IMG/VR virus record: IMGVR_UViG_3300010375_000059
Coordinates: 1 to 20,083 of that record
Length of the DNA stretch: 20,083 nucleotides
Origin: a virus
Direction: 5' to 3' (one strand)
Numbering within the stretch: position 1 is the first letter of the stretch; every line of letters begins with the position of its first letter. This document shows positions 7,791 to 14,088 of the stretch, piece by piece. The notes under the pieces are model-generated. The model saw only the letters and a list, made by a program, of their open reading frames with translations, searched no databases and was not told the DNA's origin. The position numbers were made by a program, and so were the translations under genes.

Positions 7791-8056
7791 TTTGGGGGTT
7801 TAACCGGAGAATGTTGGTCTATAAACGCTTTAATGTTGTCAGTAAGTAGGGTGCTAAGATCGTAATATATCAAAATTTCAGCCGATACATTGAAAATATC
7901 CCTCAATTGTTCAATACGATTTAGATCAGGAAAGGACACATTATTCTCATAATTACTAATGGCTTTTGCGGTCACATCCATCTTTACAGCAAGTTGATTT
8001 TGCGATAAGTCAAATACCGCCCTTAATATGGCAATGTTGCCGCCTATATATATCAT
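7772..8056 (-). CDS. XRE-family helix-turn-helix repressor
   Basis: This 94-residue protein has an HTH_XRE domain at about 8-62: 'RAVFDLSQNQLAVKMDVTAK' then 'ISNYENNVSFPDLNRIEQL' and 'DIFNVSAEILI'. No protease or dimerisation domain follows, only a short Lys/Pro tail. It is divergent from the 8157 operon across a 100-bp region holding a palindromic operator and both promoters, so it most likely represses that operon and possibly itself. It is a candidate for the lysogeny repressor of this phage. A TACATTTG -7 element ends six bases before the ATG, suggesting a nearly leaderless mRNA. Confidence 0.85.
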   Translation of the reverse strand: MIYIGGNIAILRAVFDLSQNQLAVKMDVTAKAISNYENNVSFPDLNRIEQLRDIFNVSAEILIYYDLSTLLTDNIKAFIDQHSPVKPPKKKGAK

Positions 8057-8061
8057 AGGTG

Positions 8062-8069
8062 CAAATGTA
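8062..8069 (-). promoter_or_regulatory. -7 promoter element for the XRE gene
   Basis: TACATTTG on the minus strand is a full match to the Bacteroidota -7 consensus TAnnTTTG. Only five bases (CACCT) separate it from the start codon, so the predicted transcription start falls on or beside the ATG. Confidence 0.6.
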
Positions 8070-8093
8070 GAATGAAAAAAGGGTAAAAAAAAC

Positions 8094-8120
8094 TATCCAA
8101 GATGCTTGGATATATCCAAG
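8094..8120. promoter_or_regulatory. Operator: palindrome plus third half-site
   Basis: TATCCAAG (8094-8101), three bases, then CTTGGATA (8105-8112) form a perfect 8-bp inverted repeat. A third copy, TATCCAAG, follows at once at 8113-8120. The cluster overlaps the -33 region and spacer of the plus-strand promoter and lies upstream of the XRE promoter, which is where a repressor from 7772-8056 would be expected to bind. Confidence 0.75.
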
Positions 8121-8135
8121 AAACTTGTACCTTTG
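8106..8135 (+). promoter_or_regulatory. Promoter of the 8157-9050 operon
   Basis: TACCTTTG at 8128-8135 matches TAnnTTTG exactly, with a TTG at 8106-8108, 19 bases upstream. The start would lie near 8141, giving a ~16-base leader before ATG 8157. The -33 region is inside the TATCCAAG operator. Confidence 0.72.
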
Positions 8136-8156
8136 ATTTATCAAAAACACATAATC

Positions 8157-8471
8157 ATGTTACCCGCAGAAATCATTTTACAACAACTTGGAGGTCGGCA
8201 ATTCATAGCTATGACCGGAAGCAAGAATTTCACTCATTCCAACAATGGAAGGACTTTGACTATGCATTTAACACCTAATCTTGCAAAGGCAAGATACTTG
8301 CAAATAACATTAGATGAAGAATACGACAGCTATACCATGACCTTTTCGGCTGTTAAGAAAAATGAACTTGTCGAAGTAGCAAAATACGATGGGGTGTATT
8401 GTGACATGTTGCAAGACATATTTACTAAGGTGACGGGTCTTTATACGTCTTTTGGTACGATGGGCCGATAA
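8157..8471 (+). CDS. Conserved-looking phage protein of unknown function
   Basis: This is a 104-residue protein. ATG 8157 is chosen because the mapped promoter elements (8106-8135) lie inside any longer version. The sequence includes 'IAMTGSKNFTHSNNGRTLTM', 'KARYLQITLDEEYDSYTMTF' and 'YDGVYCDMLQDIFTKVTGLY'. I recall similar short proteins, with a beta-sheet plus 'TGLYTS' ending, in phages and mobile elements of several phyla, but no function is known to me. As first gene under the XRE-controlled promoter it occupies an early or cro-like position, though it shows no HTH. Confidence 0.7.
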   Translation: MLPAEIILQQLGGRQFIAMTGSKNFTHSNNGRTLTMHLTPNLAKARYLQITLDEEYDSYTMTFSAVKKNELVEVAKYDGVYCDMLQDIFTKVTGLYTSFGTMGR

Positions 8472-8520
8472 TCTTCCTAACCCGTCGGCTCCAAACTTGG
8501 GGCCGCCTCAATCCCAGCAT

Positions 8521-8775
8521 ATGAATACTGTAAAAGTTTATAAAATTGAATTTATCAGGGATGCTGAAGGTAAGTACACCTATGATGACGCGGCAATACA
8601 TAAGTTTCGCGATAAGATGGTTAAGAAGATGAAAAGACAGAATGAAAAAATAGCAGCAGATCCCGAAAAGTTTAAAGGGATTTCGATTTGCGACCCTGAA
8701 GAATATGGAGACTTCCAGGTGCGACTATTAAAGCACAATTTTCGAATGACCAAACAAATTGAAATAACAAAATAA
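8521..8775 (+). CDS. Small hypothetical protein
   Basis: This is an 84-residue, Lys- and Glu-rich soluble protein ('FRDKMVKKMKRQNEKIAADP'). ATG 8521 is preferred because the extra upstream residues are Pro/Asn-rich and overlap the previous gene. The N-terminus 'MNTVKVYKIEFIRDAEGKYT' suggests two beta strands before a helix. It is the second gene of the XRE-controlled operon. A GC-rich inverted repeat (8486-8505) lies in the 49-bp gap ahead of it, without a following T-run. No family recognised. Confidence 0.6.
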   Translation: MNTVKVYKIEFIRDAEGKYTYDDAAIHKFRDKMVKKMKRQNEKIAADPEKFKGISICDPEEYGDFQVRLLKHNFRMTKQIEITK

Positions 8776-8795
8776 TCCGTAATAAAATCACCACC

Positions 8796-9050
8796 ATGAA
8801 AAAGAACATAAACCAGGAGAGCCAAGGAATTGCTTTAAAAATAAGCGGGAGACCGTTCCCTATAGAGCAACTTTCCTCCCGCGAAAGTATCTGCCGTCAA
8901 TTTTCATTAGAGTTGCTAAAAAATGCGCAAACTGCCTTAGTTGCCGAAAGGGATATTTTGGGTAAATCGTGCCCTGTTGCAACTCTTTTGGGAATCGCGA
9001 AAATAGAGTTGCTTATAGGAGAATTGACAGCCGTGAGGCCATTGCCATAA
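8796..9050 (+). CDS. Small hypothetical protein, operon end
   Basis: This is an 84-residue protein, probably helical from about residue 24 to 78 ('ICRQFSLELLKNAQTALVAE', 'VATLLGIAKIELLIGELTAV'). No known motif or membrane segment is evident. It is the third and last gene of the operon from 8141, 20 bases after the preceding stop and ~45 bases ahead of a strong terminator. Confidence 0.6.
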   Translation: MKKNINQESQGIALKISGRPFPIEQLSSRESICRQFSLELLKNAQTALVAERDILGKSCPVATLLGIAKIELLIGELTAVRPLP

Positions 9051-9094
9051 ATTCGCCCGTTGAATCCGTACTTAATCGACACGAATCAACAGCA

Positions 9095-9118
9095 GGGGGC
9101 CTAAGCGGCCCCCTTTCT
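9095..9118 (+). terminator. Intrinsic terminator of the 8157-9050 operon
   Basis: The stem GGGGGCC/GGCCCCC (9095-9101 and 9107-9113) has the loop TAAGC and is followed by TTTCTT on the plus strand. It also lies downstream of the convergent minus-strand block, but on that strand no T-run follows. Confidence 0.87.
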
Positions 9119-9155
9119 TATTGTAAGTATTTTGACGGTCCTAATGCTTCTATTT

Positions 9156-9560
9156 TCATTTTGTTTTCTTCGACACCGGTTTTGGTTTCGATCTAACAAA
9201 TATCGTGTCTTTCACGAAACTGAAACGGTAGGTCGACCCGTCTGTTAGTTCCTTTAACAATTCATTTAGTGGGGCATCTGTTCCGATATGTCCGCCACCC
9301 AACGCGCCTATATTCGCTGTGTCAACAGGTTTAATAAAATATAGATATTCCTTTCCATACGCAATAGCTACTTGGAACATAACATCCTGGACAGACCTTT
9401 TATCAAATGAGATATAATTGTGATCAAACTTTGCACGGTTAATCTTCCATTTGATGCTATGTGGACCGTTGTAAATAATTTCACCACGCCCATCGCGTTG
9501 GATGGGAAGCCATGCGGCTGTAAAAATGCAGATCGAAATAAGAGAAATTAAACGAGTCAT
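9156..9560 (-). CDS. Secreted stand-alone STN/DUF4974-like protein
   Basis: This is a 134-residue protein. Residues 1-20 are a signal peptide. Residues ~50-124 look like an STN (secretin/TonB N-terminal) or the related FecR C-terminal DUF4974 fold: 'SFDKRSVQDVMFQVAIAYGK', 'DAPLNELLKELTDGSTYRFS', then 'VKDTIFVR'. Such domains normally sit at the front of TonB-dependent transducers, where they contact FecR in the periplasm. Here no barrel follows, only a basic tail 'KPKPVSKKTK'. It is the last gene of the minus-strand block that also holds a FecR-like and a sigma-like protein. Confidence 0.62.
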   Translation of the reverse strand: MTRLISLISICIFTAAWLPIQRDGRGEIIYNGPHSIKWKINRAKFDHNYISFDKRSVQDVMFQVAIAYGKEYLYFIKPVDTANIGALGGGHIGTDAPLNELLKELTDGSTYRFSFVKDTIFVRSKPKPVSKKTK

Positions 9561-9593
9561 ATCATGTTATTTGAGTGAATAAACGTTTTTGAT

Positions 9594-10208
9594 TTAATGT
9601 TTTAATTGAAATGTACCCCAAAGTTCTGCGGGGGCGGTATCGCCTCGTAGTATCATGTTATTGTAGCATTCTGCGGCTTGTGCGTCACTGGGTCTTGAAT
9701 CGGCGGAAGTAATACCGACATTAATTTCAGCCGGACCTTTCATTACAAAGATTTTATGATAAGTAGTGTCCCACACAGCTAATGGGGGGTGGTACACTAC
9801 TTCAAATAATGGTTTGTTATAAAGTTGAGAATCTGCGGCAAAAGTTATTGAATACTTTCCATGTCCTTTGACGCTATCTGGGTTAATTAGAGGGATAGCA
9901 CCTAAGTAGAATACACGCATCCCGGTAGACATAGGAGGTAGTCCTTCATACTCGTTCAAAACTGTATCACTCGTGGTAAAAGGACCAGGAATCGACGCTA
10001 TACGACCAAATAGCACATTTTGAATTTGATTAAATGGATCGGAATAATAGTCTACATTCCAATCAAAAGGTATTAGAACAACAGTGTTGATCGTATCAGT
10101 TATCGGTGGTGGAGAAGAATAGTCAGGGAAGGTCGTAAAATCGGTAATGGTTTTCTCACACGATACAATAAGCAATGCAAAGAATAAAGGAAAGGTGAGT
10201 TTGCGCAT
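9594..10208 (-). CDS. Predicted lipoprotein, unknown function
   Basis: This is a 204-residue protein. 'MRKLTFPLFFALLIVSCEK' is a lipoprotein signal with lipidation at C17. The mature part is beta-rich, with Pro-rich 'FPDYSSPPPITDT' and 'MSTGMRVFYLGAIPLINPDS', and has no catalytic motif I recognise. The signal and block context place it in the periplasm or at the outer membrane. It lies 33 bases ahead of the STN-like gene. Confidence 0.68.
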   Translation of the reverse strand: MRKLTFPLFFALLIVSCEKTITDFTTFPDYSSPPPITDTINTVVLIPFDWNVDYYSDPFNQIQNVLFGRIASIPGPFTTSDTVLNEYEGLPPMSTGMRVFYLGAIPLINPDSVKGHGKYSITFAADSQLYNKPLFEVVYHPPLAVWDTTYHKIFVMKGPAEINVGITSADSRPSDAQAAECYNNMILRGDTAPAELWGTFQLKH

Positions 10209-10296
10209 AGTTTAACGAATAATAACGTATTAGCAATCTTACGTCGGTGTTTATGAATTTTGTATGTTATTTTAATGAACAAACACGCCAGGAATC

Positions 10297-10938
10297 TTAA
10301 TGCGAATTGCGTACTTTCCTTTTGGCGCCCTTTATATTTGTAATCGTCTTATAGTGCTTTAACCCAAAGATCATTTCTTTTTGATTGGTTTGAAGCGGAA
10401 TGACGTTGAACCAAATTTTTATCATTTCGTCTTTTTTTTGGGGAATCGTTTTAATCGAATAAAATGCAAAGATTTTCTCCAATAAAGCCTTTCGGTTAAC
10501 TCGATAGGTTCCATACTGGGATTGATTTACCCGCATTTCTCCCTTTCGAATTTGGCGCGATCTTGGATTTACGAATAGGAGAAGGCCCCGTGTTTTTCTC
10601 TCCGTTCCATTCAATAGAGTAACGATACCATCGGTTAGTGCAATAGTTTCTATTTCGATGCCATTCCGTTTAAAATACAAACCTGTATTCAATTCGTGAA
10701 TGGTGTGACTAGCATCGATTCGAATAGTTGCCTGCAAGTCGTACGAAAAAAACTTTCCTTTGGGTATTTCCCGAAGTTCGAAATTTAAATCGTCAAAATT
10801 GATCTCTGCGGGGATGGGTTTATATGCAATTTCTATGGGTTGAATGGACGGAACCACTTTTTCCTTTTTCAAAAGTTTGGAATTGCTTTTGCCCCTTCTC
10901 GGAGCCGTTTTTTTACTATTTTCTTTTATATCTGGCAT
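10297..10938 (-). CDS. Hypothetical protein with a basic N-terminus
   Basis: This is a 213-residue protein. The first ~30 residues are strongly basic ('KTAPRRGKSNSKLLKKEK') and there is no signal peptide, so it should be cytoplasmic, unlike most of its neighbours. The rest alternates strands and charged turns ('FFSYDLQATIRIDASHTIHE', 'IWFNVIPLQTNQKEMIFGLK'). The basic tail could bind nucleic acid, but this is only a suggestion. It lies 65 bases downstream of the FecR-like gene and 88 bases upstream of the lipoprotein gene. No family recognised. Confidence 0.6.
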   Translation of the reverse strand: MPDIKENSKKTAPRRGKSNSKLLKKEKVVPSIQPIEIAYKPIPAEINFDDLNFELREIPKGKFFSYDLQATIRIDASHTIHELNTGLYFKRNGIEIETIALTDGIVTLLNGTERKTRGLLLFVNPRSRQIRKGEMRVNQSQYGTYRVNRKALLEKIFAFYSIKTIPQKKDEMIKIWFNVIPLQTNQKEMIFGLKHYKTITNIKGAKRKVRNSH

Positions 10939-11003
10939 AATGAAATTATTTCCGATGGGGCCATTTATCGCACTCTTTTGCGAGAATGCGTTCTGTTTGG
11001 CTA

Positions 11004-11813
11004 TTAATCTCTATGATGAAAGTAGATTTCACTTTTTCGTACTTTATATATCGATTTTCCATCGAACCATGAATCTTTAATAGTGTTTAACATATCCGTC
11101 AATGAAAGAGACTTAGGGAGTATAGCGTACAGTTTTTTGTTTTCATCTGCATAATCATAGGTGATGTTAACGTGATACCATCTATTTACACTGGCGATTG
11201 CCGTGCGCAATGAAACACGATCGAAATGCCAGCTAGTTTTATCTGTTCGCCATCGGGTGGTGGTAGGCCAATCAATGGAAGTATCGGTAACGACCGAATC
11301 ATTTCCCAATATATCGACACTAGTGGGAGCAACGAATTTTCTGTCGATGGTGGGGGTAACCAGCCTGAAGCTGCCTTTTAGAAAGTTGAAAGAGCTAAGA
11401 ACATATTTTTCTTTTGGCGTTGGCGGATTCCACGGTATTGATTCAATGTCTAATTCACTACCGGGGTCAACAATTAGATCGTAGTATGCGCAGTGTATCC
11501 GGAACGCCTTGTCTCGCTTTGACGAAACGGTAAAACTGATATGGCCGTTGACCCATAAGTCGTTCGGTTCTCCTTGTTTACAGGTAGGAAACCACAAGGA
11601 CGTTTCATAATCGAGGACAACTTGGCTTTCGTCGGGCAATTGTATTGATAAGCAGGAAGAATCTCCACTTATTACGATATGATAGTCGAGGTCAGGAGCA
11701 GGAGAAGGCAGCCCACTATAGGTGGAAACTGTGCTTTGAGCCTCTAAGTTTTTGCTGACGGCGCATACACTAGCCATTAGAACAAGAAAGTAAGAGCTTA
11801 GATTTGTGTTCAT
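11004..11813 (-). CDS. Secreted FecR-like protein (sensor and DUF4974 parts, no cytoplasmic domain)
   Basis: This is a 269-residue protein. An N-terminal signal peptide (about 1-25, ending 'EAQ') replaces the usual cytoplasmic anti-sigma domain and TM of FecR proteins. Residues ~55-125 follow the FecR core: 'LSIQLPDESQVVLDYETSLW', then 'LWVNGHISFTV', 'KAFRIHCAYYDLIVDPGSEL'. Residues ~193-269 look like the FecR C-terminal DUF4974/STN-like domain ('FDRVSLRTAIASVNRWYHVN', 'SLSLTDMLNTIKDSWFDG'). FecR normally relays an outer-membrane signal to an ECF sigma factor; this version cannot reach the cytoplasm by itself. A sigma-like fragment is encoded two genes upstream. Confidence 0.68.
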   Translation of the reverse strand: MNTNLSSYFLVLMASVCAVSKNLEAQSTVSTYSGLPSPAPDLDYHIVISGDSSCLSIQLPDESQVVLDYETSLWFPTCKQGEPNDLWVNGHISFTVSSKRDKAFRIHCAYYDLIVDPGSELDIESIPWNPPTPKEKYVLSSFNFLKGSFRLVTPTIDRKFVAPTSVDILGNDSVVTDTSIDWPTTTRWRTDKTSWHFDRVSLRTAIASVNRWYHVNITYDYADENKKLYAILPKSLSLTDMLNTIKDSWFDGKSIYKVRKSEIYFHHRD

Positions 11814-11874
11814 GTTGGAAGCAATTAATTTAGTAAATAATAAAAGTGAAAGAAGGTGCTACCTGTGGTGTAAG

Positions 11875-12588
11875 CTATTTGATCTTTGCGTTATGGGACA
11901 CATTGTAAGTCCAATTAGCAATATATCTTTTGTAATGTTTTCGGAAATTATTATCGATAATCAGATTCTTACCTAAATATTCCTTTCCGCTTTCAAATTT
12001 TATAGTCAGTCTCTTTAGTTTTTCGTCGGCAACAAAGTTATAAATGGAAAAAACCAGCATATTGTAATAATTCCCGTCTAAGGCATCTTTAAGAGGCTTA
12101 TCAAAATGAATTGATACGAAAATGCTGTCTTTCCCGTAGCAATTTCCATCAGCGTCGTACGGCAAATTGGTAAGAAGCAATTTCAATTTATCACGTCGGC
12201 TTTTTCCAAGTAAAACCATACTATTTCTTTGAACTACATCATAATCCATTGGAACATTTCTAAATGAGTCTAAGGATAAAGCAAAACCGTTTATCGGGTA
12301 GCGTTTTGTTTCAGGAAAAAGATAGGCGTTTAAGAATAGTTTCATCCTGTCTTTCATTGTTTCATACATCGTCGCACCCATAAGGCGGTATCTGTCAAAA
12401 TTGAAATTAAATTTCAAGTACCTATTGCCCGAAATATTAGTAGGCGCTAAATAAACAGAAGTGTCACCTTGGATCAATATGGCTGCTATGCTGGCCCTAA
12501 CGCGGATCGGCCACTCTAGTTTTTGTGGAAATGCGCTTTCTATGGATAAAATAGTACATAAGATAAATACGAGATAAAGTTTAATCAT
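11875..12588 (-). CDS. Secreted protein, paralogue B
   Basis: This is a 237-residue protein with a signal peptide (about 1-21, ending 'FPQ'). It aligns by eye with the 12910-13620 product: an early 'RASIAAILIQGDTSVYLAP' (versus 'RANIASTLAQGK' plus 'AIAIP'), then 'YLKFNFNFDRY' (versus 'YFQFTFRRDFF'), and a late 'YYNMLVFSIYNFVADEKLKR' (versus 'YYGILAAVIHYYITDGKLDV'). The fold looks beta-rich. No known family is recognised, and the protein is predicted periplasmic or exported. Confidence 0.65.
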   Translation of the reverse strand: MIKLYLVFILCTILSIESAFPQKLEWPIRVRASIAAILIQGDTSVYLAPTNISGNRYLKFNFNFDRYRLMGATMYETMKDRMKLFLNAYLFPETKRYPINGFALSLDSFRNVPMDYDVVQRNSMVLLGKSRRDKLKLLLTNLPYDADGNCYGKDSIFVSIHFDKPLKDALDGNYYNMLVFSIYNFVADEKLKRLTIKFESGKEYLGKNLIIDNNFRKHYKRYIANWTYNVSHNAKIK

Positions 12589-12612
12589 GGCAAGGAGTTT
12601 GGTCCTAAAAGG

Positions 12613-12873
12613 TCAAATTGAATTACTATCCTCAATATTTTTATTAAGTTCTTCTTTTATAAATGTCAGTAAAGGAAGAAATGCGTTTGCAAAGCCAGTA
12701 GTGGCCCACAAGCGTCCTACTGTGTAGTTTGTCATGTCCCTGGCCCTATTGGAGTCTTTTAATATTGAGTAAGCATATTCCTCCAATGGCTCCAAAAAAA
12801 ATAGACAAAATTCCTTGAATGCTCGAATGTCTTTTTTCTTCAGCTTCTCTAATAGAATATGTTCGTCCGTCAT
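12613..12873 (-). CDS. ECF sigma region-2-like protein lacking region 4
   Basis: This is an 86-residue protein. 'LLEKLKKKDIRAFKEFCLFF' then 'EPLEEYAYSILKDSNRARDM' and 'TVGRLWA' follow the region 2 pattern of ECF sigma factors (helix, 'DxxAFxxxxxxxxxxLxxYA', 'AxD', 'xxLW'), which binds RNA polymerase and the -10 element. The remaining ~28 residues cover the end of region 2, and the protein stops at 'KNIEDSNSI' with no region 4. I see no region 4-like frame nearby. It may be a degenerate remnant or a small RNA-polymerase-binding modulator. It lies between the two secreted paralogues, 24 and 36 bases from them. Confidence 0.55.
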   Translation of the reverse strand: MTDEHILLEKLKKKDIRAFKEFCLFFLEPLEEYAYSILKDSNRARDMTNYTVGRLWATTGFANAFLPLLTFIKEELNKNIEDSNSI

Positions 12874-12909
12874 TGTATTACAGATAACTGCAGTTTCCTT
12901 TTTAGAAAG

Positions 12910-13620
12910 CTACTTGTTTGAATAATACGTTTTTGGATATGCAGGTATGTGCCGTAATGCTAATTCGTAGTCAGAATCTTTATTAAAAGTGTACACATCT
13001 GATTTAGATGCGGTCGTATGATATATCTTTACGTCTAACTTTCCGTCTGTGATATAGTAGTGTATTACTGCCGCAAGAATGCCGTAATAATGTCTATTTT
13101 CCACCCGAATAATTCCATTTGATTCTTCATTAAGGACCAGACAATAACATCCGTTGGCGTAAAAGCGATTGATAGATTTGATCGGAAAAGGCAAAATCTG
13201 AAATAAACTATTCTCACGTTTTGACATAGTAGTTTTACGCCATGACCCAATTCCTCCTGTCCAATCATGGTGTAGGATTTTCGGCTGCAAACTGTCGTCC
13301 TGCTCGAAAAAATTTACGTAATATAAAAAACCAGCTGAATCTACCGAGGAAAGAAAGCCGCCCAAAAAGTTGGCGAGATGGACGACAAGTTTTTCGCTCC
13401 GATTAGCGTTTCTGCTAAAAAAGTCACGACGGAACGTGAATTGAAAATATAATTTTCCATCAACCTCCTTTTTATTAGGGATAGCAATTGCATCGTTTAC
13501 AATTTTACCTTGTGCTAAGGTACTGGCAATATTAGCTCTCCTATGTAAGGACCAATTCACTTGCCCACATAAGGTACTAGATATAAATAATAGACCGAAC
13601 AAAGGAAATAAGGCTTTCAT
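12910..13620 (-). CDS. Secreted protein, paralogue A
   Basis: This is a 236-residue protein starting at ATG 13620, which opens a signal peptide ('MKALFPLFGLLFISSTLCGQ'). The frame stays open upstream to 13740, but the added residues would bury the signal. It is related to the 11875-12588 product along its whole length (shared 'RANIA' region, 'FQFTF' strand, 'YYGIL' and 'DGKLDVKIY' near the end). It has a few Cys residues ('YANGCYCLVLNEE'). It is the first gene of the minus-strand block, so the block promoter should lie in 13621-13860. Function unknown. Confidence 0.65.
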   Translation of the reverse strand: MKALFPLFGLLFISSTLCGQVNWSLHRRANIASTLAQGKIVNDAIAIPNKKEVDGKLYFQFTFRRDFFSRNANRSEKLVVHLANFLGGFLSSVDSAGFLYYVNFFEQDDSLQPKILHHDWTGGIGSWRKTTMSKRENSLFQILPFPIKSINRFYANGCYCLVLNEESNGIIRVENRHYYGILAAVIHYYITDGKLDVKIYHTTASKSDVYTFNKDSDYELALRHIPAYPKTYYSNK

Positions 13621-13857
13621 GGTAATAATAAGGTTTGAGTACAAATTATGGTCTTGGGCAAAAAATATTCTAAACCTCCTGGAATAGAGGAACAATATAC
13701 TATTTAATAACATTTGGGTAATTGCTTTAGAGGCAATCACATTAATAGAGCGCTAACCAATATGGAAACGTAATCGCGGTACTGAGCATCTACCGGGTCG
13801 CTGTTATATAGAAGTCCGCTCACGGGCTACTAACCGCAAGCGTGTAGTGAATCTCAC

Positions 13858-13925
13858 AAAATCCCCCAGGGTTTGCTGGGGGAGCACTAATCAAATACCA
13901 TAACCATTAAACCTTATCCTATTAG
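13858..13925 (-). ncRNA. Predicted 68-nt small RNA or terminated leader, copy 1
   Basis: On the minus strand, TATCTTTA (13930-13937, 5 of 6 consensus bases) is followed by four bases and then the 42-bp repeat, placing the start at about 13925. The repeat leads straight into the hairpin TCCCCCAG/CTGGGGGA (loop CAAACC on this strand) and then TTTT, an intrinsic terminator. The RNA would be ~68 nt. A six-codon frame (13907-13887, encoding MVMVFD) ends just before the hairpin. It lies ~240 bases upstream of the minus-strand secreted block, so it could be an attenuated leader of that block or an independent sRNA. Confidence 0.55.
13884..13925. repeat. 42-bp perfect direct repeat, copy 1
   Basis: It is identical over 42 bases to 18186-18227 and in the same orientation (begins GCACTAATCAAATACC, ends CTTATCCTATTAG on the plus strand). 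Similarity of detail stops on both sides, but each copy has a C-rich/G-rich hairpin on its left and a CGTAT (minus strand) nine bases beyond its right end. Confidence 0.93.
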
Positions 13926-13998
13926 ACCGTAAAGATACGAAGTGCTTTAAAAGAGGATATAAAGAAAGTTCTATATTTTAGGTCTAAAAAAGCTCATA

Positions 13999-14050
13999 AT
14001 AGGCTTATTTGAATCCTATATTAGGTATGAGTAAGCCTATTATAGGCTTA
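13999..14050. promoter_or_regulatory. Operator candidates of the 14089 HTH gene
   Basis: TAAGCCTAT-T-ATAGGCTTA at 14032-14050 is a perfect 19-bp palindrome. A separate half-site ATAGGCTTA lies at 13999-14007. Both copies of ATAGGCTTA are followed by TTTG. The palindrome abuts the -33 region of the promoter for the adjacent HTH gene, so autoregulation is likely. Confidence 0.65.
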
Positions 14051-14054
14051 TTTG

Positions 14055-14083
14055 TTTGATTATCCGCAAGTTGTGTTATTTTG
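14055..14083 (+). promoter_or_regulatory. Promoter of the HTH gene
   Basis: TTTG at 14055-14058 and TTATTTTG at 14076-14083 (5 of 6 fixed bases of TAnnTTTG) are 17 bases apart. Five bases (GCCGA) separate the element from ATG 14089, the same spacing as at the XRE gene, so this transcript may also be nearly leaderless. Confidence 0.45.
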
Positions 14084-14088
14084 GCCGA

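Larger units (their letters stand above)
13621..14088. other. 468-bp intergenic region with small RNA, operators and promoters
   Basis: No protein gene is visible. 13621-13740 should hold the promoter of the minus-strand block, but I see only weak matches to TAnnTTTG. 13770-13857 is relatively GC-rich with short inverted pieces and no clear function. 13858-13925 is the predicted minus-strand small RNA (first 42-bp repeat). 13930-13937 is its promoter element. 13999-14083 holds the palindromes and promoter of the HTH gene at 14089. Confidence 0.5.

Noticed and set aside
8486-8505. GC-rich inverted repeat as a terminator between 8471 and 8521
   Set aside because: The stem is good but no T-run follows, and the downstream genes appear to belong to the same operon.
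13770-13857. GC-rich intergenic stretch as a tRNA or riboswitch
   Set aside because: Only short pairings (for example CTAC/GTAG) could be found, with no cloverleaf or known motif.
13858-13925. Repeat plus hairpin as an integron attC site
   Set aside because: No integron-type integrase is present, no attC core sites were seen, and the hairpin with a T-run is better explained as an intrinsic terminator.
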